NCBI RefSeq assembly: GCF_000418325.1
Contig: NC_021658.1
Span: 5,505,501 to 5,569,500, forward strand
Reading direction: 5' to 3'
DNA length: 64,000 bases
DNA from: Sorangium cellulosum So0157-2
Lineage (GTDB): Bacteria > Myxococcota_A > Polyangia > Polyangiales > Polyangiaceae
Positions 9,377 to 18,199 of the stretch are shown here, piece after piece (the first letter of the stretch is position 1; each line of letters starts with the position of its first letter). The notes beneath the pieces were generated by a model. The model did not search any database and had not been told where the DNA came from. It worked only from the letters and a program-made list of their open reading frames with translations. A program made the translations under genes and the position numbers.

Positions 9377-9428
9377 GAAGGATCGGATACGAAGTCATCG
9401 CAGTCGCCTCCGAGGAGCTCGCCCCCGC

Positions 9429-10406
9429 ATGAAGCTCGCCTCTCTCCGCGGCCCTGGCCGCGATGGCACGCTCGTCGTCGTCCGCCGCGACGGCCTCGCC
9501 TACGCGCCGGCCGGCGCCGCCTTTCCCACGCTCCAGGCCGCGCTCGACGACTGGGAGCGCGCCGAGCCGGCGCTGCGCCGCATCGCCGACGACATCGAGC
9601 GCGGCGGCGCGGCCGTGGCCCCGCTCGCCGTGGAAGAGCTCGCCGCGCCCTTGCCCCGCGCGTACGAGTGGATCGACGGCTCCGCGTACATCCACCACAT
9701 CGAGCTCGTGCGCAGGGCGCGCGGCGCCGAGCCTCCCGAGACGCTCACGACCGATCCGCTCGTGTACCAGGGCGGCTCCGGCGTCCTCCTCGGGCCGACC
9801 GACGACATCGTCCTGCGCGACGAGGCCTGGGGCCTCGATTTCGAGGCCGAGGTCTGCGCCGTCCTCGGCGACACCCCGCAGGGCACGCGCCGCGACGAGG
9901 CCCACCGGAACATCCGCCTGTTCCTCCTGGCCAACGACGTGACGCTGCGCAACCTCGTGCCCGCCGAGCTGGCCAAGGGCTTCGGGTTCTTCTGCTCGAA
10001 GCCGGCGACGGCGTTCTCCCCGTTCGCGATCACGCCGGACGAGCTCGGCGACGCGTTTCGCGACGGGCGCGTCCACCTGCGGCTCCGCTCGACCTACAAC
10101 GGCGCGCTCGTCGGCGACCCCGAGGCCGGCCCGGAGATGCACTTCTCGTTCTTCGACCTCATCGAGCACATCGCCAGGACCCGCAGCTTCACCGCCGGGA
10201 CCCTCCTCGGCAGCGGCACCGTCTCGAACCGGGATCCGGCGCGCGGCGTGTCGTGCCTGGCGGAGAAGCGCATGCTCGAGATCCTCGCGCACGGGGCGGC
10301 GAGGACGCCTTTCATGAAGCCAGGAGACACGATCATGATCGAGATGCTGGATCGCTCGGGAGAGAGCCTGTTCGGGCGCATCGCGCAGCGGGTGGTGGCC
10401 GGATGA
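9429..10406 (+). CDS. fahA: Fumarylacetoacetate hydrolase family protein
   Basis: 325 aa, cytoplasmic. The last enzyme of homogentisate degradation splits fumarylacetoacetate into fumarate and acetoacetate. Family features are YEWIDGSAYIHHIELVRRAR, the metal-binding acidic residues in LDFEAEVCAVLGD, a Lys-containing GFFCSKPATAFSPFAI, the segment GTLLGSGTVSNRD and the final FMKPGDTIMIEM. It is about 100 residues shorter than the two-domain animal enzyme, as in many bacterial members. The stop overlaps the start of hpd by 4 bp (ATGA). Context makes the pathway assignment firm. Confidence 0.92.
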   Translation: MKLASLRGPGRDGTLVVVRRDGLAYAPAGAAFPTLQAALDDWERAEPALRRIADDIERGGAAVAPLAVEELAAPLPRAYEWIDGSAYIHHIELVRRARGAEPPETLTTDPLVYQGGSGVLLGPTDDIVLRDEAWGLDFEAEVCAVLGDTPQGTRRDEAHRNIRLFLLANDVTLRNLVPAELAKGFGFFCSKPATAFSPFAITPDELGDAFRDGRVHLRLRSTYNGALVGDPEAGPEMHFSFFDLIEHIARTRSFTAGTLLGSGTVSNRDPARGVSCLAEKRMLEILAHGAARTPFMKPGDTIMIEMLDRSGESLFGRIAQRVVAG

Positions 10407-11557
10407 GCGCCAGGGTGGAGTCGATCGGCATCAAGCGGGTCGAGGCCCTGCACTACTACGTGCGCGACCTGGAGCGGAGCCGCAGGTTCTACACGGAGAA
10501 GCTCGACTTCCAGGAGATCGCCGCGAGCTCGCCCGAGCTGAGCGCGGCGGCGGCGCAGCAGTCGCTCGTCTTCCAGGCCGGCGAGTGCGTCATCGTCTGC
10601 TCGCAGCCGATCGGCGAGGGCGGGCGGGCGTGGCGCTACCTGCGCAAGCACCCCGACGGGGTGGGCACGATCATCTTCGAGGTGGAGGACATCGACCGCG
10701 CCTTCCGGCTGCTCGACGGCCGCGGGGGCACGCCGATCGACGAGATCCACCGGGCGACGGACGCGGGCGGCTCGTTCGCGTCGTTCTCGATCACGACCCC
10801 GTTCGGCGACACCACCTTCCGCTTCGTGGAGCGGCGCGGCTACCGGGCGCTGTTCCCCGGCTGCGTGGCCTACGACGCGCCCCGCGGCGGCGAGAACCGG
10901 TTCGGGATCGCCCGGTTCGATCACATCACGTCGAACTTCCAGACGATGGCGCCCGCCTTGCTCTGGATGGAGCACGTGCTCGGGCTCGAGCCGTTCTGGC
11001 AGATCGCGTTCCACACGAACGACGTCGGGACGGGCGCCGCTCACGGCTCGGGCCTGCGCTCGGCCGTGATGTGGGACCCTGCCTCGGGCGTGAAGTTCGC
11101 GAACAACGAGCCTTACCGGCCCTACTTCAAGAGCTCGCAGATCAACGTCTTCAACGAGGAGCACCGCGGCGACGGGGTGCAGCACGTGGCGCTCGACGTG
11201 GACGACCTCCTCACGGCCGTGCGCGGGATGCGCGACCGAGGGGTGGAGTTCATGCCGACCCCGGCCGCCTATTACGACCTCATGCCCGAGCGCCTGCAGC
11301 GGCTCGGCGTCGGGCAGATCGACGAGGACGTGGCGGCGCTGCGCGAGCTCGAGGTGCTCGTCGACGGCGACGGCGCGCGCTCCTATCTCCTCCAGATCTT
11401 CCTCAAGGAGTCGTCGGGCACGCACCGCGACCCCGACGCGGGGCCGTTCTTCTTCGAGCTCATCCAGCGCAAGGGGGATCGCGGCTTCGGCGCCGGCAAC
11501 TTCCGGGCGCTGTTCGAGAGCATCGAGCGGCAACAGAAGGCGCAAGGGAGCGGCTGA
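10403..11557 (+). CDS. hpd: 4-Hydroxyphenylpyruvate dioxygenase
   Basis: 384 aa. It converts 4-hydroxyphenylpyruvate and O2 to homogentisate and CO2 with a non-haem Fe(II). Two vicinal-oxygen-chelate halves are visible. The expected metal ligands are His174 in FDHITSNF, His261 in VQHVALDV and Glu352 in FFFELIQRKG, all intact. The C-terminal helix region GFGAGNFRALFESIERQQ is typical. The ATG overlaps the fahA stop, and the gene's own stop overlaps the ATG of hmgA by one base, so the three genes are translated as a coupled operon. Confidence 0.95.
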   Translation: MSARVESIGIKRVEALHYYVRDLERSRRFYTEKLDFQEIAASSPELSAAAAQQSLVFQAGECVIVCSQPIGEGGRAWRYLRKHPDGVGTIIFEVEDIDRAFRLLDGRGGTPIDEIHRATDAGGSFASFSITTPFGDTTFRFVERRGYRALFPGCVAYDAPRGGENRFGIARFDHITSNFQTMAPALLWMEHVLGLEPFWQIAFHTNDVGTGAAHGSGLRSAVMWDPASGVKFANNEPYRPYFKSSQINVFNEEHRGDGVQHVALDVDDLLTAVRGMRDRGVEFMPTPAAYYDLMPERLQRLGVGQIDEDVAALRELEVLVDGDGARSYLLQIFLKESSGTHRDPDAGPFFFELIQRKGDRGFGAGNFRALFESIERQQKAQGSG

Positions 11558-12717
11558 TGCTCGACCGCATCGCCGTCGGGACGGTCCCCCGCAAGCACCA
11601 CATCGCCCTCCGGAGCGAGGCGGGGGAGCTCCGTTACGAAGAGTGCCTGACGCGGGCGGGCTTCGACGGCCCGTACACGATCGCGTACCACGAGCGGCGA
11701 CCGCACGAGCACCGGCTCGCGCGGGCCGAGCACGGCTTCGCGCTGCCGGTCGCCGCGCCGGCGCGCCCGCTCGCGAAGCGGCACTACAGGACGCTCGATC
11801 TGCCGCGGCGGGGCGGGCCCGCGGTCGACTGCCGCGTGCCGCTCCTCTTCAACGACGACGTGGTGATCGGGATCGCCCAGCCGGACGCCGACGATCCGGT
11901 GTACTTCGCGAACGCCGACGCCGACGAGCTGTTCTTCATCTTCCGCGGGAGCGGCCTCCTGCGCACGATGCTCGGCGATCTCCGCTTCGAGAAGGACGAC
12001 TACGTCGTCATCCCGAAGGGCCTCTTCTACCGCTTCCTCCCCGATGAAGCGTCCCAGCGGTGGCTCGCGATCGAGGCCGCCGATATCCACCTCCCGCGCC
12101 AATGGCGCAACGAGGTCGGCCAGCTGCGGATGGACGCGCCCTACGCCCACCGCGATTTCCGGCGGCCCACGTTCGTCGGCCCCCTCGACGAGGGCATCCG
12201 GTCCCTGGTCGTGAAGCGCGGCGGCGCGTTCCACGGCTTCGCCTGCGAGCGCACGCCGCTCGACGTCGTCGGCTGGGATGGCGCGGTGTACCCGTTCGCG
12301 TTCCCGATCCAGAGCTTCCAGGCGCGCGTCGGGCTCGTCCACCTGCCGCCGGACTGGCACGGCACGTTCGCGGCGCGGGGCGCCCTCGTCTGCAGCTTCG
12401 TGCCGCGCCCCGTCGACTTCCATCCGGAGGCGATCCCCTGTCCCTATCCCCACTCGTCGGTCGACTGCGACGAATTCCTGTTCTACTGCCGCGGCGACTT
12501 CACCTCGCGCCGCGGCGTCGGCCCGGGCAGCATCTCGCACCACCCGGCTGGCGTCCCGCACGGGCCGCACCCCGGCGCGTACGAGGCGAGCCTCGGGAGC
12601 CGCGCGACGAGCGAGCTCGCGGTCATGCTCGACACGACCCGCCCGCTCGCGGCCACCCCGGCCGCGCTCGACGTGGAGGACCCGGGCTACCAGGACAGCT
12701 TCATCGCGGGCCGATGA
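11557..12717 (+). CDS. hmgA: Homogentisate 1,2-dioxygenase
   Basis: 386 aa. It opens the ring of homogentisate to maleylacetoacetate, using Fe(II) and O2. The cupin-type C-terminal half shows CPYPHSSVDCDEFLFYCRGD and the His-rich metal site SISHHPAGVPHGPHPGAYE, as in HmgA. It is somewhat shorter than the ~430-aa enzymes of proteobacteria, consistent with the compact bacterial subgroup. The start (ATG 11557) shares one base with the hpd stop. The maleylacetoacetate isomerase gene is not in the window, so the pathway is completed elsewhere or by a glutathione-independent route (inference). The gene is convergent with vgrG, only 33 bp away. Confidence 0.93.
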   Translation: MLDRIAVGTVPRKHHIALRSEAGELRYEECLTRAGFDGPYTIAYHERRPHEHRLARAEHGFALPVAAPARPLAKRHYRTLDLPRRGGPAVDCRVPLLFNDDVVIGIAQPDADDPVYFANADADELFFIFRGSGLLRTMLGDLRFEKDDYVVIPKGLFYRFLPDEASQRWLAIEAADIHLPRQWRNEVGQLRMDAPYAHRDFRRPTFVGPLDEGIRSLVVKRGGAFHGFACERTPLDVVGWDGAVYPFAFPIQSFQARVGLVHLPPDWHGTFAARGALVCSFVPRPVDFHPEAIPCPYPHSSVDCDEFLFYCRGDFTSRRGVGPGSISHHPAGVPHGPHPGAYEASLGSRATSELAVMLDTTRPLAATPAALDVEDPGYQDSFIAGR

Positions 12718-12750
12718 TGGGCCCTGAGGGGCGGGGCGGGCGCGGCGCGG

Positions 12751-14190
12751 TCAGGCGTCGCGCAGCTCGATGAGGATGCCGGACTCGGACTTCAGCTTGT
12801 TGATCATCGCGTTCGCCGAGGTCACCGGCGAGGGGGTGTCGGGGCGGTAGGTGGCGCCGACGATGACGGGGCGGTCGGGATCGCCGTCCACGAAGCCCAC
12901 GAGGACCTCGGTCCCGGGCTTGAGCGGGAAGCGCATCCCGTAGCTCGTGCCCGCGTGGGGCTGCAGCATCCGGACCCAGCGCGATTGCTTCTGGGCGTGA
13001 TCGGCGGTGTCGAAGAGGAAGCGCACGGTGTAGCGGCCCCATTCGTCGATCTGGGAGGTGCGCTGGACGCCGTGCTCGATGCCGTGCTCCACGACGGCGT
13101 TGAGCAGGCCGTGGATGCGGGGGCGGGGGGTCAGGCGCGGGGGGCGGTAGGTGTGCTCGGCCGGGATGGCGCGGAAGGTGTTCCGGTAATAGTGCTCGCC
13201 GGTGCTGCCGCCGTGGGTGAGCACCGACCACTTGCCCTCGTGCTCCACCTCGACGAGCAGGAGATCCATCGGGCGCGGGCCCTCGAGCGGCACCCGGCGG
13301 CCCGCGGTGAACCCGGGGAGATCGCTCACGCCGGTGTAGACCTTGCGCTCCACCTGGCGCTCCTCGGCGCGGATCCGGGCGAGCAGCGCGCCCTCCTCGG
13401 GCGTCTTGAAATGGCCGCCGTACTCGACCACCCCGCCGGCCGCGCCCCGGGGCAGCTCGTGGAGCGACCGGAGGTCCACGTTGGGCGTGCGGTAGTTGTA
13501 GTCCTGCACGACGTAGAGGGAGGGGATGGTCCGGGTCTTCAGGTCGAGGCGGTAGACGTCGGCGTGCTCGCCCCGGGGGCGGAGCAGCGCGGGCTCGAGG
13601 GCGGGGAACGCCTGCTGGTGATCGCTGAAGACGACGCGATCGACGCCGCCGTCGTGCTCGAAGAAGAAGCTCACGCCGAGGTGCTCGGCCAGGCGGGAGA
13701 GGAAGGCGAGATCGCTCTCGCGGTACTGAGCGACCAGCTCCCGCGCGGCGTAGCGCTCGGCGAGGCGCAGGTCGAAGTCCTGGTCGGAGAGGCCCACCCG
13801 GCGGAGCTTCTGCTCGATGATCTCGGGCACGCTCATCTCCAGGAAGACCTCCTGGGCCTCCACCAGCGAGAGCCACTCCAGGCGGGGCACCACCTTGAGG
13901 TCGTACAAGGGGGCCTCGTGCGAGGCGTCGAGGCTCTCGTCCATCTCCCAGACGAGCCCGTGCACGCGGCGGATCTCCGCGCCCTCGCGCTCGAAGACGA
14001 TCGAGACCGGCGCGCCCACCACCTGGTCGGCGTCGAGGCCCTCCGGGTCGAGGCAGGCCACGCGGAGGTCGAAGGAGAACGGCCGGGAGATGACCTCCCG
14101 GCCGCGCAGGGCGTACACCTGGATCCCCTCGCAGTCGAACCTCGGGGACTCGATCCGCGCGTCGACGTGGCGATACCGCTCGGTGGTCAT
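12751..14190 (-). CDS. vgrG: Short VgrG (T6SS tip) without C-terminal beta-helix
   Basis: 479 aa from the ATG at 14190. The gp27-like part (YDLKVVPRLEWLSLVEAQEVF, SDLAFLSRLAEHLGVSFFFE) and the gp5 OB-fold part (QIDEWGRYTVRFLFDT, QSRWVRMLQPHAGTSYGMRF, VLVGFVDGDPDRPVIVGATY) are complete. VgrG normally trimerises at the tip of the Hcp tube. The chain stops at SESGILIELRDA, just where the repeated beta-helix needle normally starts, and the stop is only 33 bp from hmgA, so no spike is encoded here. A divergent neighbour at 14298 has a beta-helix-like region and may supply it (inference). No strong Shine-Dalgarno sequence is seen. Confidence 0.92.
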   Translation of the reverse strand: MTTERYRHVDARIESPRFDCEGIQVYALRGREVISRPFSFDLRVACLDPEGLDADQVVGAPVSIVFEREGAEIRRVHGLVWEMDESLDASHEAPLYDLKVVPRLEWLSLVEAQEVFLEMSVPEIIEQKLRRVGLSDQDFDLRLAERYAARELVAQYRESDLAFLSRLAEHLGVSFFFEHDGGVDRVVFSDHQQAFPALEPALLRPRGEHADVYRLDLKTRTIPSLYVVQDYNYRTPNVDLRSLHELPRGAAGGVVEYGGHFKTPEEGALLARIRAEERQVERKVYTGVSDLPGFTAGRRVPLEGPRPMDLLLVEVEHEGKWSVLTHGGSTGEHYYRNTFRAIPAEHTYRPPRLTPRPRIHGLLNAVVEHGIEHGVQRTSQIDEWGRYTVRFLFDTADHAQKQSRWVRMLQPHAGTSYGMRFPLKPGTEVLVGFVDGDPDRPVIVGATYRPDTPSPVTSANAMINKLKSESGILIELRDA

Positions 14191-14297
14191 GGTGCATCGA
14201 CGACAGCGGAGCGCCGCCACGGCGTCAAGAGAGGCGCTCTCTCCGCTGGACGCTCGGCGCGGCGCCGGCTTACGCTGCGCGGCGTACAGGAGGGCGC

Positions 14298-15746
14298 ATG
14301 GGCAACAGCAAGGCGGGCGGCGAGGACGACGTCACCTCCAGGGGGAAATACCTGCTGATCTCGGTCCCCGACTTCGCCGAGGACCCGATCAACCCCGGGC
14401 GCATGATGACGTCCTACCTGCGGATCGGCGCGGCCAGCACGACCTGGTGGAACGACCCGGGGGGCAGCCTCGCGGCCGTGGTGAACCTGGCCGGGCCCGC
14501 GGGCGGCCGGGGGGCGCCGCCGGGCAGCCCGCTGCTCGACAACGTTGACGCGAGCGACGGCTCGACCAGCAACTACACCACGGCCCATCCGAAGCAGGTC
14601 AGCATCGGCGCGTGGTCGTCGGACGCCTCGGGCGCTGCAGGGGGCGCGGGCGGCGGCGCCGACGTGCTCGCGCTGCAGGAGCAGCAGCACCGGGAGCTGG
14701 TGGGCGGGCGGCAGATGCGGCCGACGTTCGTGGACGACCAGCGGCTGCGGGAGGGGTGCCCGTCGCCGCACCAGCACTCCGAGGACGCGCGCATCAACGA
14801 GAGCTCGTACCTGCACAGCCGCGGGGGATGGCGCGATCACTCGGACGGGAACCGGATCACCACCACCTACGGGGACAAGGTGGAGGTGATCCGGGGCAAC
14901 TACAAGCTGATGGTGATGGGGCGGCAGGACGACCCGAGCAAGGCCGCGGGGCTCGACGTCTCGGGGCAGCACATCCAGGACTACGCCTATACCTGGGCGG
15001 CGTTCCACCGGGTGGAGTGGGCGCAGGACCCGTACAGCGGGGTCTGGCACCAGCAGAGCTCCACCGACGGCGCGGTGGTGACCGAGAACTTCGGCGGCGA
15101 TGTCTACGAGCACAAGTGGGGGGAGCACCACCACAGCACCGTCGGGCAGGAGAGCCCGGTCGAGAAGGACGAGAACGGGCGGCCGCGGGGCAACCCGCAC
15201 ATCGTCGAGAAGACCTGGGCGAAGCGGATCGAGTCGTATACCGGCTCCTCGGCGTACCGGATCCCGTCGATCGAGGAGGAGACCTGGGCGGACCGCATCT
15301 CGTCGCTGACGGACGCGGCGAGCACGAGCGAGACGACGCGGGTGAGCGGGGCGATCACGTCGGAGACCACGGCGGGGTCGATCACGGAGACGACCATGGC
15401 GGGGGCGGTCGCCGAGATGACGCTGGTGGGCGCCAAGGGGGGGCTGACGCTGGCCGGCGCGCTGGCGGATCTCACGGTGGCCGCGAACAAGACGGACGTC
15501 TTCGTGGGCGCGACGCACATCGACCTGGAGCTGATGCTGCTCAAGCTGAGCGTGGTGCTCGGGCAGCGGGTCGAGATCGCCTGGCCCAAGGGCTACCGCA
15601 TGGGGCCGGAGGACGGGAAATTCACGATGCGTGACGTCGCGACCGGGCTCGACATGGCGCGCTTCGCCGCAAGATACGCGGTCGCCTCGCCGCTCATCCG
15701 CCTCGGCATCGGCGGGGAGGCGGTGGCCGAGTGGGTGTTCCGGTGA
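14298..15746 (+). CDS. T6SS-associated protein with beta-helix-like needle region
   Basis: 482 aa, preceded by AGGAGGG at 14288-14294. The family is not recognised by name. Residues about 190-225 (TTTYGDKVEVIRGNYKLMVM) read like the start of a gp5/VgrG C-terminal domain. From about 340 to 410 there is a run of alternating Thr/Ser/Ala and hydrophobic residues (SGAITSETTAGSITETTMAG, ALADLTVAANKTDVFVG), the pattern of a stacked beta-helix. No signal peptide is seen. It sits between the truncated vgrG (divergent) and the DUF2169 gene (32 bp downstream, same strand), so it probably belongs to the secreted spike, possibly as a detached VgrG needle. That role is inference. Confidence 0.7.
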   Translation: MGNSKAGGEDDVTSRGKYLLISVPDFAEDPINPGRMMTSYLRIGAASTTWWNDPGGSLAAVVNLAGPAGGRGAPPGSPLLDNVDASDGSTSNYTTAHPKQVSIGAWSSDASGAAGGAGGGADVLALQEQQHRELVGGRQMRPTFVDDQRLREGCPSPHQHSEDARINESSYLHSRGGWRDHSDGNRITTTYGDKVEVIRGNYKLMVMGRQDDPSKAAGLDVSGQHIQDYAYTWAAFHRVEWAQDPYSGVWHQQSSTDGAVVTENFGGDVYEHKWGEHHHSTVGQESPVEKDENGRPRGNPHIVEKTWAKRIESYTGSSAYRIPSIEEETWADRISSLTDAASTSETTRVSGAITSETTAGSITETTMAGAVAEMTLVGAKGGLTLAGALADLTVAANKTDVFVGATHIDLELMLLKLSVVLGQRVEIAWPKGYRMGPEDGKFTMRDVATGLDMARFAARYAVASPLIRLGIGGEAVAEWVFR

Positions 15747-15778
15747 CGGCGGGCGCGTAGCCGGCAGGCGAGGCAGAC

Positions 15779-18199
15779 ATGCTGGTCCAGAACCTCACGC
15801 CGTTCCTGTGCGGCATCAAGCGGGTGTTCCGGAGCCCGCCGCGGCCGGAGATGAGCATCGTGGTGCGGGGGAGCTTCGTCCTCCGGCCGGGCGAGGCGCT
15901 CGCGCCGATCGAGGACCCGGCCGAGCAAGCGTCGCTCACGGCCGAGGTCTTTCGCGAGGACGACGAGGAGCGGCGCGGGGAGTGCCTGTACGGCGGGGAC
16001 TTCGCCGACGTCAAGCGCAACGCGGAGGTGCTGCTCAAGGCGCGCTGCCACGCGCCGGGCAAGAGGCCGGTGGCGGAGTGCACGGTGCTCTTCGGGGTCG
16101 GGGCGTGGTCGAAGGCGCTCCGGGTGATCGGGCGCCGCGTCTGGACCGAGCGGATGCTGGGCCCGGCGATCTCGGAGCCGGCGCCGTTCGTGAGCATGCC
16201 GATCACCTGGGCCAACGCGTTCGGTGGGCCGGAGTACGCGATGAACCCGGTGGGGAAGGGATACCGGACGCCGGAGCTGCCCACCGTCGAGCTGCCGGGG
16301 CAGCCGATCCGGTCGCGCGCGGACACGCCCGCGCCGGCGGGCTTCGGGCCGATCAACCCGGGCTGGCCGCAGCGGGTCAGCAAGGTCGGGAAGGCGTACG
16401 GCAGGCGCTATCTGACCGAGCGCGCGCCCTGGTACGCCGACGATTTCGACGTGGGCTACTTCCACGCGGCGCCCGACGATCAGCAGCTCCGGGGGTACCT
16501 GCGCGGCGACGAGGAGCTGACCTTCCAGAACCTGCACCCGGAGCACGCGACGCTGAAGGCGCGGCTGCCGGGGCTCGCGGTGCGCGCGTTCGTGCGCGGC
16601 CGGGAGGGCGAGCTCCGCGAGGTGCCGATGGCGCTCGACACGCTCTACGCGGATCTCGACGTGGGGCGGGTGGCGCTGACGTGGCGCGGGCTGTCGCCGG
16701 TGCGCGAGGACGATCTGTCGGACGTGGCGGGGGTGCTCGTCGTCGCCGAGGCGCTCGGGGGAGAGCGCGGGGCGGAGGCGGGCTACGGCGCGAGGCTGGA
16801 CGCGTTCCTGGAGGATCCGGCGGGCATCCGCGCGGCTGCGCCGCCCGGGTTCCTGGAGGCGGCAGAGCGGCAGCGGCGGCGCGACGCGGGGGAGGAGGTG
16901 CCGCCGATGCCGGGGAGCGAGGGGCTCGATCCGATCTCGCGGGTGATCCAGGACCGCCTCGGCGGGGTGGCGGCGGGAGAGCAGCAGAAGATCCGCGAGG
17001 CGATCGAGCTGGCGCTCGGCGGCGCGCGCAAGCAGGCCGAGCTGGAGGCCGCCGTGGCCGCGGCGTCCGCCCCCGCGCCGCCCGCGCCGGTGAACCTCAA
17101 GCCGGGCGCCGCGCCCGCGGTGGGGCTGCGGCGCGTGATGCGGCAGGTCCTGGCGCAGGCCGCGGAGGCGAGGCGCTCGCTGGCGGGGCGGGAGCTCGCG
17201 GCGGAGCAGCGGGAGCGGCTCGCGGCGATGGAGCAGATGCCGCACGATCCGCGGTGGCGGGAGCTCGATCCCGACTACACGCCGCCGGTCGAGCCCCTCT
17301 CCACGGGAGAGCCCGGGCCGGGCAGCGATCTGCGGGAGCGCGATCTCACCGGGCGGGATCTGCGGGGCGCCGATCTGCGCGGCGCGGATCTGCGGGAGGC
17401 GATCCTCACGCGCGCCGATCTGCGCGGCGCGGACCTCCGGGGGGCGAAGCTGCGCGCGGCGATCCTCTTCCAGGCGGATCTCTCGGGCGCCGATCTCTCG
17501 GGCGCGGATCTCACGCGCGCCAACGCGGCCGAGGCGCGCGCGGAGGGGGCGCGCTTCGAGGAGGCGATCCTCGATCAGATCTTCCTCGAGGGCGGGAAGC
17601 TCCGGGGGGCCACGCTGCTCCGGGCGCGGGGCGAGTACGCGGCGCTCCGCCGGGCCGATCTGAGCGACGCGGCGCTCGGGGGCGCGGCGCTGGCGCGCGC
17701 GGACCTCTCGGAGAGCACGCTCGATCGGGCGGACCTCGCGGGCGCGACGCTCGCGCGGACGTCGCTCGAGGGCTGCAGCGGGGCGCAGGTGAACCTCGTC
17801 GGCGCCGATCTCGGCGGGGCCAACCTGGCGGGGGCGGCGCTCGCGGGCGCGCGGCTCGAGGACGCCCGCGCCGACAGGTCGAACTGGACCGGGGCGACGC
17901 TCGACGGCGCCGATCTCGGGTTCGCGACGCTGCGCGGGGCGCTGCTCACGCGCGCGTCCCTCGCGGGGGCGCGCCTGTTCGGCGCCGATCTGCGGCACGC
18001 GCGGCTCGACCGCGCGAACCTCGAGCGGGCGGACCTCACGCGGGCGAACCTCTTCGAGGCGGACCTCGGCAAGGCGCGCATCGGCGGCGCGCGCTTCGCG
18101 GGCGCCAGCCTGTACGGCGCGGCGCTGCTCGGGGCGGCCGGCGCGGGCGCGGACTTCACGGGGGCGAACCTGAAGCGCTCGACGCGGGCGGAGACATGA
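15779..18199 (+). CDS. DUF2169 domain protein with C-terminal pentapeptide repeats
   Basis: 806 aa. Residues 1 to about 320 are a DUF2169 domain (MLVQNLTPFLCGIKRVF start, PITWANAFGGPEYAMNPVGK, APWYADDFDVGYFHAAPDDQ), a family found beside vgrG and thought to act in T6SS effector loading. A helical linker follows (about 330-510), then from about 515 to the end uninterrupted pentapeptide repeats of the A(D/N)LRG type, which fold into a right-handed quadrilateral beta-helix. The stop overlaps the next ATG (ATGA). The role as adaptor or sheath of the spike is inferred from the family and context. Confidence 0.88.
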   Translation: MLVQNLTPFLCGIKRVFRSPPRPEMSIVVRGSFVLRPGEALAPIEDPAEQASLTAEVFREDDEERRGECLYGGDFADVKRNAEVLLKARCHAPGKRPVAECTVLFGVGAWSKALRVIGRRVWTERMLGPAISEPAPFVSMPITWANAFGGPEYAMNPVGKGYRTPELPTVELPGQPIRSRADTPAPAGFGPINPGWPQRVSKVGKAYGRRYLTERAPWYADDFDVGYFHAAPDDQQLRGYLRGDEELTFQNLHPEHATLKARLPGLAVRAFVRGREGELREVPMALDTLYADLDVGRVALTWRGLSPVREDDLSDVAGVLVVAEALGGERGAEAGYGARLDAFLEDPAGIRAAAPPGFLEAAERQRRRDAGEEVPPMPGSEGLDPISRVIQDRLGGVAAGEQQKIREAIELALGGARKQAELEAAVAAASAPAPPAPVNLKPGAAPAVGLRRVMRQVLAQAAEARRSLAGRELAAEQRERLAAMEQMPHDPRWRELDPDYTPPVEPLSTGEPGPGSDLRERDLTGRDLRGADLRGADLREAILTRADLRGADLRGAKLRAAILFQADLSGADLSGADLTRANAAEARAEGARFEEAILDQIFLEGGKLRGATLLRARGEYAALRRADLSDAALGGAALARADLSESTLDRADLAGATLARTSLEGCSGAQVNLVGADLGGANLAGAALAGARLEDARADRSNWTGATLDGADLGFATLRGALLTRASLAGARLFGADLRHARLDRANLERADLTRANLFEADLGKARIGGARFAGASLYGAALLGAAGAGADFTGANLKRSTRAET

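Noticed and set aside
7869..10292. 807-aa open frame on the minus strand
   Set aside because: It runs antisense across the porin and fahA genes and through the palindrome; Arg/Ala/Glu-rich shadow of GC-rich codons.
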